Source: Ascidia mentula
Lineage: Eukaryota > Chordata > Ascidiacea > Phlebobranchia > Ascidiidae
Reading direction: 5' to 3'
DNA length: 64,000 nt
NCBI GenBank assembly: GCA_947561715.1
Contig: OX387197.1
Coordinates: forward strand, 4,345,001 to 4,409,000
The position numbers and the translations under genes are program-made. The notes beneath the pieces are model-generated. The model made no database searches. It was not told the origin of the DNA and worked only from the letters and a program-made list of their open reading frames with translations. Shown in pieces: positions 35,438 through 47,524 of the stretch (position 1 is the first letter of the stretch; the number at the start of each line of letters is the position of its first letter).

Positions 35438-38400
35438 CTAAACACCGTTTCGGTAGGTTATAACGTATTTGGGATAAGCGCTCGCGTCTTGAAAAACTAC
35501 ATATAATGTGGGATCGTTCACATTATCCACAACGCTGTTGTAGTGCTGACCATCATCTGCAAGAGGAGTATCCTGCATTTCGCCGCTTCCCTCGCAGTAG
35601 TATCCGGTAACAACATCAGCAATCAGCATTTGACGTAAACCGCTGGACTCTTCCGTAGCGTAACCATCGGAATAACCGGCCGTTCTTGCGAAGTAAACTC
35701 CTTTTCCGTACAGCGTGCCTTTGCAAAATGGAGTTATTGTTGGGGTTATCCTTTTTGATCAATTTACAATTTTACAATTTATTTGCACACTTATGTCTGT
35801 GATTTCTTTCTGGCGAAATTGCTAATACGATTACCATTTACTCCAAAATAACTTCTGTTGAAACCGGTTTCGCAAATATGGTCGATCGCTTCTTTTCTAG
35901 TTCCGTGAAAAAGCTCACGAGATACTCTGACGGCATTGAGTCTGCGCCTTTCAAGTTGAAGAGAAACAAACTTTTTTTCAACTTCATATTGCACGAAGAG
36001 TTTTGGGTTCTGGACTCGTTCGACCTGAAAACCAAAACAATAGCCTCTTGCATTACAACCCATTAAACTAGTGCAAAACTAGGTGGTAAAGATACTTATT
36101 ACGAACTCACAATTTCGTGTGCTACGACTATGTTTCTACATATTGGTATTTGGAATAAACATGTTGCATCACAACTTTTTTAATTAAATTGCATGGAAAA
36201 ATAAAGATTTACCGAAACAACTTGTGCAGTGTTCAGAAATTTCTCATAGACTCTGATGTACTCTCGGCTGTTCTTTTCGAGAATAACTCTTCGGCAGACT
36301 TCTTCTCTCTCCATTCGGATCCATTCTCTTGGAACATCTGAAATGTTTGGTAAAAGAATCGTTCTCGCGTTACCAAAACTTCTAGGACTTAGGTAATCTG
36401 AAGCTGCGTAAAAGTTTTACTTCAAACAAGTTTTTCATGACACAAAATTTTATAAATCAAAAATCAAACAAACCTTTGTTAACAGTTCTTACAAGGGTGT
36501 GTCTACGGTCGTTCTCCACTGTTTCCCTGTTTTCACCCCGCTCCATGCCTTCTGTGTATGGGTATGACGGGCACGTGATAATATAACTTTCATATTTTCC
36601 TAAAATCATGCACACGTTTGCTACGACACAGAACACAGAAGCAGCTATCGCTTGATGGTAGCTTGTTCCTCTGTTCCAGGTTCCCACGAGATCTTTCAAA
36701 CCCTTTCCACTGCCAAAGACTGTGACCGCACTAAGTAAACAGCAATCTAAAGCAACCATAGCGTTTAGTATTAGGTTCTTCTTTCGTCGCTATACTGTTA
36801 CGTAAGAATTGTATTATTCCAAAAAAATTACATGAAATTATGGTGGCTAAAAACCAATTACTCTTACTTTCATCAAACAATGAACAAGAAAGTGAAAACT
36901 TAGAACCTACTTGAAACAATTAAACAAGCAATCCCAAAACGCTTTAAAATAATCCTCGTCTTTAACAAATAGAGGATGTAACAAATCAAGCCGAGACACT
37001 GGGAGAATGTCCCCAAAATCATCATGGACGCAACGGCTTTTCGAGAGGAGTTTGCCATAACTGCATAAACAAGTTCGATAACCCTAATTCAGGCTATCTT
37101 TTCAAAGTTGCGTTAAATAGAACAGAACAATTTTGCATTTCTTTATTGTAAAATGCATTTGACTGAAAGTATCTCATCAATATTTCAGTAAAAATTGTGC
37201 CTTTATCTAAGCATAGCAGTTTGATCTGTGCATACATTTTACTTAAATAATGCTCCTTTTTCGAATTAACTTACGTTCGTCCGAAATCGTGATTTGACAC
37301 AAATCGTTCTTGCAAATCGAAAAAAGCCCGAGCGTGTATAACGTGAAGCTTGAGTAAGTCCACTCTGAAGAGATGGTTGATATTACGCTGAGCAGCAATG
37401 ACGTCGCCAAGAAAGGTCCAGTAAAAACCGACGGACGATTCCAATCATCCAAGTACCAACATCCTAAAAATTAAATAAATTACATACAAGAGTAGCGGCG
37501 TACCTGAATACGAGGTTAATTTTATTGTTGTTCTGTTCTATCGCTGATCACCAGGAGGTCAAAGTTACCAAGATCACATCACAAACCCCTTACCACAATA
37601 ATCAGTGGTGTTTTCTTGCCACTAGCCTCAATGATGCAGTTACAATAATATGGTATATGGTCAACTTCAATAAGTCCGAGGCAAGTGTTTGTGTACCTGA
37701 GTTGTTGACCTTATCGTTTTGTCGCTGCCCATGCAATTTAATTTTTTGTCTATTTTATAATTTAGGTGCATTGAAGTTCTATTGCCCAAGATAAAGATGA
37801 TTTAATTTCATTATTGTATGCTGTGTCTGTGTTTTCTCGGACACGCTATAGTGTGTATAAAGGCGAGATGTACTTTAAGAACACACTTTTGTGTTTTTGT
37901 AAAGTTAATATAGAGACTTCTACGGGATGCTTACTTTGATACGCAAGTCATGAATACGCGATTCCAAGACATGTAAAAAAATCTTCACATTTATATTTAC
38001 CGTTTTTGATAATAAACACACAGGACAGAGCACTTGCCACCAATGCGGAGATGATGTAGATGAAACCGGATCCGCGATACCAACTATCATCCAGTCCTTC
38101 TAACCCAAGATCACTTCCAAACACACCGACAGCAATTACGAAACAAATAGCTGCAATGATAATGTTCAGCTGGCGTGGGCCATAAGGCTGTTGTGAATTA
38201 ATGTACACTTAAAATATTTATAAATATGGTGCATTGGCCATACCAGCTACAAGCAACTGAAAAATACAGTTCCAAATTTGCTGGAGCTTTAGTTTTGCTT
38301 TTAATTCGTGGCCTCGAAGTTAAGACAAAGGAGTTTGCCGACCAGAATGACCCCCCAACTTGCCAGTAAACCGGCATAACAACTTATGGCATCTTACACC

Positions 38401-38964
38401 TATTATATAAGTCACAACTGAATTACTAAATCGACGAGTCACCAATATATTTTTATATTCGATTTCAATTAATTCCTTGATTAGATTTTGTATTCAATTT
38501 GAATGATTTGAAGAAACTTATATGTAGCATTCTATTGTTAGAAAACCAGTATTAAAAAGCTAAGTTTGATCAAACTTACGTACTCGCAAAAACTGATGGG
38601 ACCCACTTTACTTTGCCATAGTTTCTCAGACATGCAAGGACGAAGAATGTTAACAGGGAGAAGAACTGGAAAATTGTACCAAGCAACAACATGGCTGATA
38701 CCGCTTTCCTTGAGTGACTTTCCATTTCTGTCGTTAGGCAAGCATGTGAACAATATAGTTTATGTGTAAGCAAAATACAGACAAACCTTTAGGAATTCCT
38801 CCGCATGATAATCCATCGCAAATAGCAAAGAGTCCCAGATTTCGACTGGTCGAAGATTTTCTCAGCCAATCTGTAGTGACTGCAGCTAAGACAGCAAGTG
38901 TGCACGACACGGCTGCTAACATGCCAGTAAGAATAAACGCGAGCACCTCATTAATCTTTACCAT
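35438..38964 (-). CDS. Eight-span claudin-like protein fused to a PARP catalytic domain (gene C)
   Basis: Nine exons: 38964-38787, 38727-38584, 38150-38001, 37463-37275, 37060-36911, 36746-36474, 36337-36213, 36024-35835 and 35718-35438; 559 residues. The start MVKINEVLAF is chosen because it matches genes A, B and D in distance to the first span and gives a 178-nt exon 1 in all of them. Two claudin-like units show TTDWLRK..LGLFAICDGLSC and SSEWTYS..LGLFSICKNDLC. The PARP part starts VPREWIRMEREEVCRRVI, continues VERVQNPKLF, ELFHGTRKEAID, GKGVYFARTAGYSDGYA, MLIADVVTGYYC and DPTLYVVFQDASAYPKYV. The triad is H443-Y475-L538, so mono-ART-type transfer is predicted. No inactivating change is seen. 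Head to head with the decayed CCP-pentraxin copy. Confidence 0.86.
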
Positions 38965-39235
38965 GTTTAATTGGTAAACTAACGATATCTTCAAAGTAAA
39001 GGTTCATAATTATAAATATATGACAAAATCAATATACTATAAACGTAAATTGCAATGACAACGAATAACGTGCGTCACAGCTTGTCAGGCACTGTAATAA
39101 TCTTCGAATATAGCCTTTGATTCAAGAAGACTTAGCGACTATTGGGATCATGTCTGTTAGTTTAATATTCTGCTAGACCTCAACAACGTAAACACTTAGG
39201 CAACCTTAAAAAATTTACTCTTTGTTATATTTATT

Positions 39236-39559
39236 TCGTTTTAATCGTTTCCAGTGCCTGATTTATTAACATTACGACATACTTGTACAAACCTGTCCAA
39301 AGAGCTTAAACCTAGCAACTATTTTGTAGCTCGTAACAAAAGTGTCACAGACGTTTCAGTTCCTGTAAGTGTTCCCTGTTGTTCAGGGCATGCAGTTGAT
39401 ATTTTTGTCCGTAGCATGAGAAGGAAATACAAAAATATACTTCGTTATGCCAAATCATTCGATACCTTACGTCACATAATGACCAGACATTGTGGTAATA
39501 CAGCTTTTACAATTTCTATGCATCAGATTGCCAGTGTGAGATTCAATTTTATCGTCTGA
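39236..39559 (+). repeat. Conserved open-frame repeat upstream of gene C
   Basis: Matches 46292-46614 closely; both copies have a roughly 100-codon open frame with PDL.TLRHTC and FTISM.QIA. Most differences change the amino acid and no gene context fits, so coding status is doubtful. A shorter piece also lies at 43557-43642. Confidence 0.6.
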
Positions 39560-40073
39560 TGTCTTATTTTTTCTTGCAAACAACTGATTAAAAACCTTAT
39601 ATCCTGTTTATTTTTTATCCATTCTCACGTAACACGGGTAGCTTTGTTCTGTCGCGCCATTATCATTGTTAGCCAATCGTGATCACGAATGCACGAGAAA
39701 TTGCACGATTTCCGATGACGTATGTGCACGAAGATGGTAAAAGCGAAAGTGCTACCGCGAAATGTTGATGCAAACTACTGGTTAAAATACGTTAAAAACG
39801 CGAAAGTCATCATCGCTAGATGCGTCACATGCATTTGCCACTTCCATTCCAACAACGGTCTATTCAATTAGGGCTATTTATTTGTACTTTGCAAGCGAAA
39901 CAGCGCATATGATTTTTGATTTAATTTACTGTGGTAACAATGATTCTTTATGAAGTCACAATTCGACTTTGTCAGAACTTTATTGCTTCTCATATTGGGG
40001 TAATTATTCTTGTACAAGTCATTTCAGCCAAATCTACATCAGGTCAAACCAACCGCATTAATGCTAGAAGAAA

Positions 40074-41566
40074 ATGATCCCCGAGTCTCACCATGAATTA
40101 CCGAAACAAGTCCGAGAATACAGATTCAATTCGAAACGGTTAAGAAAAGGTAATCCAGTGTTACTTAATTATGTTATAAAAGTTGACGATACCATTTGAC
40201 GTAATACCATAACGTCTGCTTCAGGTACTTTTTCGTTGCCACAAACGACCGGCATCAAAGGACGCAATATTGGGGTTTTGGGTATTTTCTTTGGTATTCT
40301 CGTACTTTTCAACACTGTGGTTTCAACATATCTCCAACCTCCGTATGTTGTTGGTTCCAGCGTGATTTCCAACTGTCAAGCAGATCACGAATCACCAGTT
40401 CCTCTGCGGCGAACGTGTTTACAAGACGGAACTTGGAGCAAACTGAATCCAAAATGTATTAAAAATGGTCAGTTAACACTTTGGCAGAGAAACAATAAGT
40501 GAACAACAAAAGCCAGTGACAATTTTGAAATGTAATACTGTACAGCGATTCTTGTGCAGAAAAAATTGGAAAAATTTGATCGCTTTCAATGCATTTACAA
40601 TGTATATGATTGTGCATCAGTACGAACTTTAATTGAGGTTTGACAATGATGGGTTTAAGGTTGTCCATCATCAACGTACACCTTCCCGAGGCATAAGCAG
40701 ATCGAGGACTACTTGTGGTACCAACCCCACGTTTCAAGCCTTAGCAAGGCCACCACGCCAGGAGCAGATAACGACATTTTTTTTATACTGGGTCCCGGAA
40801 CGAAAGTTGCCTTGGCTGCAGGACGAATTGTGGAAGTGTTTGAAATCCCTCAGTACAGTATCTACAACGTACGTACCGTGGTTGGGTCAATTTAAGAAAT
40901 AACTAGTAAAAAATGCAATAATTTGTGTTGTAACTCAATATGTAACAAATCATTCATGAACAAAACCCACGGTTTTATAATTTTTTTAATTTGAATGATG
41001 TAGCTCTTGGAATATGCTGCAAAATAAATTCTTTTTGGCAGACGTGTTTCTACAAGGTGCATTGAAAATGATTGTAAAAACATCTGCCAAATGAAATTTA
41101 CATCAACTGTAGCCTATGGCCGATTTTTCCTCACAACACGTCGTTACGTTACTGCAACGCATAAACACTTTCGTTGAACTAATACACCTGCCAAAGAAAA
41201 TACTTGCATGAACAAAAAACTTTCTGTTTGTAAAAAGTGACACCACTTCGTTATATTGTAAGTTATACAAACTTGCCTAATTTAATACGAAGTCACACTT
41301 TTGCATTATTGCTTTTCCACCGAAGCATCAGTAAAATGTTCTTCTTAAACCAACAACTTGTTAATTCTGTTGACAGGGGGACAATCAGCAACTTTTTCAT
41401 ATGTCCTCGAGTGCTCGAAGCGAGTGAGGTACAAGATATGCACAGTAACTGCGTTTGTCCTCAAGGTTACGTCATCAATCTGGCACGTGACAAAGTTTGG
41501 TTTTCGGACAAGTTAGAGAGGAAACGAAATATTGCCCTCAGGTTTAAAAATCGTGTCAGGCTTTAA
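40074..41566 (+). pseudogene. CCP-pentraxin gene copy 1, decayed
   Basis: Homologue of the intact gene at 47.5-49.7 kb. Recognisable parts are 40074-40149 (N-terminus MIPESHHELPKQV), 40225-40467 (membrane span fused directly to the second half of the CCP module), 40660-40868 (start of the pentraxin domain) and 41377-41566 (C-terminal exon). Missing are the microexon, the first half of the CCP module with its first two cysteines, 57 bp of the pentraxin exon, and the whole exon with HFCVWFDTT. The last exon also has a frame change (GTGTGGTTCTTC versus GTTTGGTTTTC). The first two deletions keep the frame, so a short membrane-anchored product is not excluded. Confidence 0.75.
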
Positions 41567-42384
41567 ATAAAAGCATTAACAGGAAAAAGTACTGTTATAA
41601 TATTTTGCAAATGTCACTAGCTTTGTGTACACACATATGTTACAAGTAAAACCTTTCCACAAAATGACCACTACAATGAAAGTTACGCCTGCATAGATCC
41701 TCAGTGCTAATTAGTTAGCATTAGAATAAAGATAACGCTCCTGTCATTGCACATTTAAATAAATTTTGCTTGTGAGTATTGATAAATTAATAGAAGGTTG
41801 ATTTGTGACTACATGAAGATAAAGAAACATTGGTGCCCGTAACTGATTGGATTCAAAATTATCCTTTGTGCTCTGCATTCTGTTTGAAAAGTATACAGCA
41901 GAGTAGATATCACCAAAAAGTTTAGTACATTTAAAAATCTTAGAAATTACGGGTTCTCAAATTAAGTTCAGGTTTTATTCTGTGATTGGTAACGGTTTTG
42001 TGTCAGCCGTAGATCGTTTTTATCAAGTAGCCGGATTTGGACCAAACGTGGTTGTACAATAATCGATTCTTCTTTTTTACAGATTTTCATTAAACATTAA
42101 AACATTTGTACAACAATGCAAGAAAATATTGCAACTTACATTCAAACCTACAATGATACCATAAAACGTACTGTAACCCCACAGAATCAAGTTTTGAAAA
42201 AGTATGGCAATATACTATCAACATAAAAAATTAACAAAGATTTTGCCAATCAGCAATGATGTTACATAAACAGCCATATTTGTACATCTCACGTTATTTC
42301 CGTTAAAAAATACATTGGTACTGGTTAATTCACAGATTTATTGATCAAGGGTTGCTGAAACTTGACAACAATGCAGTAGCGCTG
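41567..42384. other. Intergenic between convergent genes
   Basis: Parts of it (41570-41760) match 49677-49860 and so belong to the duplicated unit. Nothing else recognised. Confidence 0.45.
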
Positions 42385-45300
42385 TCACATATATGTAATT
42401 ATATACTTTGGATAGGCACTTGAGTCACGAAAAACCACAAATATTGTTGGATATGATGTTGTATCCACAACACTGTCATATAGTTTTCCGTTTTGCTTGG
42501 TTGGAGCAGCCTTCATTTTACTGCTGCCACGTCCGTAATGTCCAGTAATCACTTCAGCTAGAATCATTCGCTTGTGACCAAATCTGTCAGGGTTCGCGAA
42601 ATTGTTGGAGTAAGAGGCATTTCGGGCAAAATACACTCCATTTCCGTACAAAGTTCCTGAGAAATTATTTAACAGGACATAAAAAGACAGTGACCCCAGT
42701 TTTATAGTTTTTTGCCGCCACTAAGGTCATTTCTGCTCCCTAATTAATCTGTAACACTGTAACAAATAAAAGCTGCCTTGACAGAATTCAGTAAAGTAAC
42801 TTTAAAGGACGCAGCTCTCTGAAGGTGAAACAAATTTACTGACATTATTGTCTGTGAAAACAGTTTGAAAACTATTATATCTATAATTTTGTGGCAAAGA
42901 GAAACATTTGTTGGGAGCCAGTCACATAAAAAACATTTATCACCGTTTACTCCGTTGTAGCTTCTATCGAACCCGTTCTGACAAATGTTTTGCACGGCAT
43001 CGCTGGTTGTACCATGGAATAGTTCTCTTGTTACCAGCATTCTGTGATTCCCCTCCGACTTTAATTGATCTTTAATGTGAAATTTGTGGTTCTGGAACTG
43101 TTTGTGGAGATGGACATTTTGAACTCTTTCAACCTAAATTAAAAATTTGCGTATTAGCATATGACTAAGTATGTCTTAAAAATAAATAATAATTATGCCT
43201 TAATAATAGTGCAGTCAAGAGTTTTTCCAACTTGTCGTGCGACCGCTCTAAATTCGTTTGAAGACCTTCGCACTGGTACAAGTTTTTGAGTGTCCTCACC
43301 CATTTTGTCCCAATTTTTAGGAAATTCCGGCTCTGAAAATATTTTATTCTTTTGTAATTTACACCAACTGTTAACGTTCTTCTGTCTTCAGGTATAAAAA
43401 ATTTGCTTTTTTTTATCTATTTCACTGTAGCTTTCACTGTGTGGTTCTTCATGGTGAAACTTTGCCTGTGATTTTGGTACGATTTTTCTGTTGATCAAAA
43501 ATTATGTTCCGCTTAAAAGTACAATAATTCTAATTACATCAACTTATCTAGAGTGTGTTGTAGTTTCAATCGTTTCCAGTTCCTGATTTAGTAACATTAC
43601 GACATACTTGTACAAACCTGTCCAAAGAGCTCATGCTGGGTAAAAGTTTTGACTGAACATTGTTACTTAAATATTCATACTATTGTTCTATTCTAACATT
43701 TATGAATCGTTACACAGACCGCACAAACATTTTTGCTTAAACCTTTCTATGCGCACCTTTTGACAAAGTCTTGTTAAAAATGATCACCAAATTAATATTG
43801 CCATGAAACAAAAAAATTATATGTTACAAATCTAATAAACCTTTGTCAACAGCTTTTACATGGGTGTGTCTACGGTCGATCTCCACTGTTTCCCTGTTTT
43901 CACCCAGCTCAATTTCTTGTGTTGCCATATCACTTTCATATTTTCCTAATATCATGCACACGTTAGCTACCACACAGAACACAGAAGCAGCTATCGCTTG
44001 ATGGTAGCTTTTTCCTCTGTTCCAGGTTCCCACGAGATCTTCCAAACCCTTTCCGCTGCCAAAGAGTGAGACCGCACTAAGTAAACAGCAATCTACAAAA
44101 ACCAGAGCGTTTAGTATTCTTTCGTCGCTATACTGTAACGGAAGAATTGTATTATTCCAAAAAAATTACATAAAATTAAGGTGGCTAAAGAACAGTTACT
44201 CTTACTTTCATTAAACAATGAACAAGACATCGAAAAGTTAGAACCTACTTGAAACAATTAAACAAGCAATCCCAAAACGCTTCCAAATAATCCCCGTCTT
44301 TAACAAATAGAGGATATAACAAATCAAGCCGAGACACTGGGAGAATGTCCCCAAAATCATCATGGACGCAACGGCTTTTCGAGAGGAGTTTGCCATAACT
44401 GCATAAACAAGTTCGATAACCCTGATTCAGGCTATCTTTTCAAAGTTGCGTTAAAATAGAACGGAACAACTTCCCAATTTTTTATAGTAAAATGCATTTG
44501 ATTGAAATTATCTCATAATATTTCAGTTAAAATTGTGCTTTTATCTAAGCATAGAAGTTTGATCTGTGCATAAATTTTACTCATATAATGCTCCTTTTTC
44601 GAATCAACTTACGTTGGTCCAATATCGTGATTTGACACAAATCGTTCTTGCAAATCGAAAAAAGCCCGAGCGTGTGTGGCGTGAAGCTTGAGTAAACCCA
44701 CTCTGAAGAGATGGCTGATATTACGCTGAGCAGCAATGACGTCGCCAAGAAAGGTCCAGCAAAAACCGACGAAGAATTCCAGCTGTTCATGTTGCAACCA
44801 ACTGACAATTAAATAAATTACATACAAGTAGCGGTGTACCTGAATACGAGGTTAACTTTATTATTGTTCTGTTGTATCGCTGACCACCAGGAGATTAAAG
44901 TTACCAAGATCACATTACAAACCCCTTAGAGAAGTTACCACAATAATCACTGGTGTTTTCTTGCGACTAGCCTCAATGATACAATTACAATACTATGGCC
45001 AACTTCAATAAGTCCGAGGCAAATGTTTGTGCACCTGAGTTGTTAACATTATCGTTCATCGGTACCCATGCAATTATTTTTTTGTCTATTTATTCAGGCG
45101 CATTCAAGTTCTATTGCCCAAAATAAAAATGATTTGATTTCTTGATTGTATGTGGTAGAAAAATATCTGTGTTTTTTCGATACGCTAGTGTGTAAAAAGG
45201 CGAGATGAACTTTAAGAACACACTTTTGTGTTTTCGTAAAGTCAGTGTAGAGACTTCGACGGGATACTACGCAGAATCATGAATACGTTATTCCAAGTTT

Positions 45301-46019
45301 ACATGTAAAAAAATTTCTTCTGCATCCATCACATTTATATTTACCTTTTATGAAATCAAACAACCAGGACAGAGTAGTTGTCACAAATGCGGAGATCATG
45401 TAGATAAAACCTGATCCGCGATACCAACTATCATCCAGTCCTTCTAACCCAAGATCACTTCCAAACACGCCGACAGCAATTGCGAAAAAGATAGCTGCAA
45501 TATATTTGTATATTCGATTTCAATTACTTCCTTGATTAGATTTTGTATTCAATTTAAATGATTTGGAGAATTATATATCTAGCATTCCCTTGTTTGACAA
45601 CCAGTATTAAAAAGTTAAATTTGATCAAACTCACGTACTCGCAAAAACAGATGGGACATCCTTTACTTTGTCATATTTTCTCAGACATGCAAAGACCAAG
45701 AATGTTAACAGGGAGAAGAACTGGAAAATTGTACCAAGCAACAACATGGCTGATACCGCTTTCCTTGAGTGACTTTCCATTGCTGCCGTTAGAATAGCAT
45801 GTGAACAATATAGTTTATGTGCAGGCAAACTACAGACAAACCTTGAGGAATTCCTCCGCATATTAATCCATCACAAATAGCAAAGAGTCCCAGATTTCGA
45901 CTGGTCGAAGATTTTCTCAGCCAATCTGTAGTGACTGCAGCTATGACAGCAAGTGTGCACGACACGGCTGCTAACATGCCAGTAAGAATAAACGCGAGTA
46001 CCTCATTAATCTTTACCAT
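42385..46019 (-). CDS. Eight-span claudin-like protein fused to a PARP catalytic domain (gene D)
   Basis: Nine exons: 46019-45842, 45782-45639, 45494-45345, 44801-44613, 44398-44249, 44092-43841, 43332-43199, 43133-42944 and 42656-42385; 552 residues. The membrane half is very close to gene C. The first PARP exon is of another type: EPEFPKNWDKMGEDTQKLVP, with the WDxM of other PARPs, instead of VPREWIRM. The intron after it starts GCATAA, so a GC-AG intron is inferred; the orphan exon at 49.9 kb has the same length and the same junction. Then VERVQN, ELFHGTTSDAVQN, GNGVYFARNASYSNNFA, MILAEVITGHYG and YPTIFVVFRDSSAYPKYI; the triad is H439-Y471-I534, again mono-ART type. Intron 6 contains a fragment of the 39.2-kb repeat. 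Head to head with the intact CCP-pentraxin gene. Confidence 0.84.
43557..43642 (+). repeat. Fragment of the 39.2/46.3-kb repeat in intron 6 of gene D
   Basis: Shares TTTCAATCGTTTCCAGT and CATTACGACATACTTGTA with the two larger copies and then loses similarity. Confidence 0.7.
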
Positions 46020-46291
46020 GTTCAATTGGTAAACCAACCATATCTTCAAAGTAAAGGTTCATAATTATAAATATATGAGAAATTCAACATACTATACACG
46101 TAAATTGCAGTGACAACGAATACGTACGTGCGTCACAGCTTGTCAGACACCGTAATAATCGTTGAAATACAGCCTTTGATTCAAGAAGACTTAGCGACTA
46201 TTGGGAGTATTCCTGTTAGTTTAATATTCCGCTAGACCTCAACAATGTAAATACTTAAACCTTAAAAAATTTAATTTTGTTGTATTTATTT

Positions 46292-46614
46292 CGTTTCAAT
46301 CGTTTCCAGTGCCTGATTTAGCAACATTACGACATACTTGTAGAAACCTATCCAAAGAGCTCAATCCTTGCAACTATTTCGTAGCTCGTAACAAAAGTAG
46401 CACAGACATTTCAGTTCCTGTAAGTGTTCCCTGTTGTTCAGGGCATGCAGTTGATATTTTTATCCCTAACATGAGAAGGAAATACAAAAATATACCTCGT
46501 TATGCCAAATCATTCGATACCTTACGTCACATAATGACCAGACATTGTGGTAACACAGCTTTTACAATTTCTATGCAGCAGATTGCCATTGTGAGATTCA
46601 ATTTTATCGTCTGA
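46292..46614 (+). repeat. Conserved open-frame repeat upstream of gene D
   Basis: Partner of 39236-39559. It starts about 270 bp before the gene D ATG, at the same relative position as the other copy before gene C. Confidence 0.6.
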
Positions 46615-47524
46615 TGTCTAATTTTTTCTTGCAAACAACTGATTAAAAACCTTATATCCTGTTTATTTTTTATCCATTCTACGTAACACGGGTAGCTTTG
46701 TTCTGTCGCGCCATTATCATTGTTAGCAAATCGTGATCACGAATGCACGAGAAATTGCACGATTTGCGATGACGTATACGCACGAAGATGGTAAAAGCGA
46801 AAGTGCTACCGCGAAATGATGATGCAAATTACTGGTTAAAATACGTTAGCAACGCGAAAGTCATCATCGCTATATGCGTCACATGGATTGCGTTTACAAG
46901 ACATTTAAGTAAACACGTTTGTCTTATCGTATACAATTATTAAAGCAGGCGAAATGTCTTTGTGGTTTTCAGATAAAATACTAATTTCGTCAACGTGCAG
47001 GCCGTTAATTGTTTATCTTTGTTCACAAAGTCAGTCTTGGAATATTTCCTTTAAGTGTGAGTAAACGGCTTCTTTGATAAGCAGTATTTCTATTCTACGT
47101 TGTGTGTTTGGAAATCTCCGTACCACTTTTATTCCACCAACGCCGTACTTAATTAAAGCTGATTATTTGTACTTTGCAAGCGAAACAGCGCATATGATTT
47201 TTGATTTAGTTTACTGTGGTAACAATGATTCTTTATGAAGTCACAATTCGGCTTTGTCACAACTTTATTGCTCCTCGTATTGGGGAAATTATTTCTGGGT
47301 CAGATTCCTTATCATTTAAGATTTAGATCAATGTAGTAAGTAACAGAAAATTGGTATAAACGATTTACTAATGCACAAGTGGTATCAGATATTTCAAGGT
47401 GTGCATGACAGTAAATAGTGCTGGTCAAATAAAGCAATTGTTAAATTGTTCACTTCGCTGGATCTTGTGACACTTTGCAGCCGAAAAAAGCAAGTAAACT
47501 TGTCCGCATTATAGCTAGAAGGAA

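Noticed and set aside
38964-39254. A 290-bp bidirectional promoter between gene C and the pentraxin copy
   Set aside because: The first pentraxin coding exon is at 40074, not 39254, so the genes are more than 1 kb apart; close promoter sharing is not shown.
39254-39559. Open frame starting PDLLTLRHTC as a protein-coding gene
   Set aside because: Only two local copies, mostly amino-acid-changing differences, no domain recognised and no splice partner; listed as a repeat instead.
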